Source of the DNA: Lachnospiraceae bacterium
GTDB lineage: Bacteria; Bacillota; Clostridia; Lachnospirales; Lachnospiraceae
Length of the DNA: 64,000 nucleotides
Direction: 5' to 3'
NCBI GenBank assembly: GCA_017450065.1
Contig: JAFSYI010000034.1
Location: forward strand, 1-64,000
Position numbers and translations under genes: made by a program. Under the pieces are notes generated by a model. The model saw only the letters and a list, made by a program, of their open reading frames with translations. It did no database searches and was not told where the DNA came from. Numbering within the stretch: position 1 is the first letter of the stretch; each line of letters opens with the position of its first letter. Below are positions 63,181-64,000 of this stretch, in pieces.

Positions 63181-64000
63181 TCTTGGCCTTAAGCTTATTT
63201 CGGTAGGCCTGGCCATAATACTCTGGATAATCGTTGTAAGCATAGATGATCCGGTCATCACAAGAACCTTCAGCGGAATAGAAGTGGAGGTGCTTAATGC
63301 CGATGCCGTAACATCGCAGGGAAAGACCTACGAGATACTGGACGGCAGTAACAACATAGCGGTATCCGTATCCGCCAAGCGCTCCATCCTGGAGAAGATA
63401 AGCAAGGACTATATCAAGGCGACTGCCGATCTTAAGGAAATGACCATACTGAATTCGGCGGCGATAAATGTCAGGACAACGCGTTATTCGGATATGATCA
63501 CGTCTATCACACCGCTTACAAAGAATCTTAAGCTGGCCGTGGAGGATCTTGATAAGAAACAGCTGTCGATAACGGTTGAAACAATAGGTAATCCGGCCAA
63601 AGGATATGTGGTCGGAAATAACAGCCCGAGTGTGAACATAACGACTGTGACGGGAGCCGCATCAAAGGTTTCCAGGATATCCAGGGCAGTGGCGACGGTG
63701 GATGTTTCCGGAAGGACATCAAATATAAGAACGGGAGCAGAGGTTGTCCTGTATGACGGTAACGGAGATCCGGTCAACAGTTCTTCGGTTTCTGTCAGCG
63801 TCAGGGAGATCGTGGTAGATGTTGATATACTTGAGACGAAGGAGATTTCCGTAAGCGCGGCAGTATCAGGTACCACGGCTGAAGGCTTCGCATATACAGG
63901 ACTTGTATCGGTAGATCCCGAGACTGTGCTTGTTGCCGGAAGCGGAACCGTATTTAATAATCTTGAAAGCATTGTGATACCGGCAGAGGATATATCCATT
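63158..64000 (+). CDS. cdaR: CdaR, YbbR-domain regulator of CdaA (partial)
   Basis: The first 281 codons, open to the window end. A single N-terminal membrane helix (about residues 9-27, GLKLISVGLAIILWIIVVSI) is followed by YbbR repeats with the recurrent phrases VTRTFSGIEVEVLNAD-like, SITVETIGNPAKGYVVG and SVSAAVSGTTAEGFAYTG. CdaR binds CdaA at the membrane and tunes c-di-AMP synthesis. ATG 63158 overlaps the end of cdaA. The gene product should continue past the window. Confidence 0.92.
   Translation, partial: MKEKLTNNLGLKLISVGLAIILWIIVVSIDDPVITRTFSGIEVEVLNADAVTSQGKTYEILDGSNNIAVSVSAKRSILEKISKDYIKATADLKEMTILNSAAINVRTTRYSDMITSITPLTKNLKLAVEDLDKKQLSITVETIGNPAKGYVVGNNSPSVNITTVTGAASKVSRISRAVATVDVSGRTSNIRTGAEVVLYDGNGDPVNSSSVSVSVREIVVDVDILETKEISVSAAVSGTTAEGFAYTGLVSVDPETVLVAGSGTVFNNLESIVIPAEDISI

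Overview
The window looks like the chromosome of a motile, butyrate-forming, low-to-mid GC Lachnospiraceae bacterium, most likely Butyrivibrio or a close relative. The gene order thl-crt-hbd-bcd-etfB-etfA is the one known from Butyrivibrio fibrisolvens. Other Firmicutes signs are a comFC-yvyF pair, an mbl gene followed by two flagellar rod/hook-type genes, and the cdaA-cdaR pair. I saw no rRNA, tRNA or CRISPR array. The genus call is an inference from gene order and content.

Layout. Positions 1-2197 are a complete or nearly complete IS4/IS1634-type insertion sequence with matching terminal inverted repeats. Positions 2379-19825 are an accessory, surface-glycan-like region: two CgeB-like glycosyltransferases, a DUF6492 protein, GT4 and GT2 enzymes, an O-acetyltransferase, a repeat-tailed glycosyltransferase and an asparagine synthase. 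Scattered in it are genes of the defence or selfish type: a P-loop/possible TOPRIM gene paired with DUF4869, a DUF234-type ATPase behind a triple operator-like repeat, and an HTH-Uma2 protein. Positions 19857-24657 (minus strand) are a moxR-DUF58-transglutaminase operon. Positions 24854-34921 carry housekeeping genes: thioesterase, DUF2225, clpS-clpA, a Sel1/TPR-like protein, an SDR, trxB, a secreted NlpC/P60 hydrolase and hpf.

Positions 35187-43258 are the butyryl-CoA operon. A Rex-like operator lies just after its promoter and a strong terminator closes it. Thl condenses two acetyl-CoA, Hbd reduces, Crt dehydrates, and Bcd with EtfAB reduces crotonyl-CoA. Most junctions inside this operon are filled with repeats that form RNA hairpins: a 63-nt tandem array (thl/crt), a palindromic MITE-like block (crt/hbd), a 45-nt tandem array (bcd/etfB), and two multi-stem elements with compensatory base changes (etfB/etfA). 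I consider this the most unusual signal in the window.

The remainder (43538-64000) is core: a chemotaxis receptor with a structured leader, an esterase, secA, prfB (without the usual programmed frameshift), uvrA, mbl, flgF- and flgG-type genes, a rod-binding protein, recD2, comFC, a yvyF-like gene, two membrane proteins of unknown function, cdaA and the first 281 codons of cdaR.
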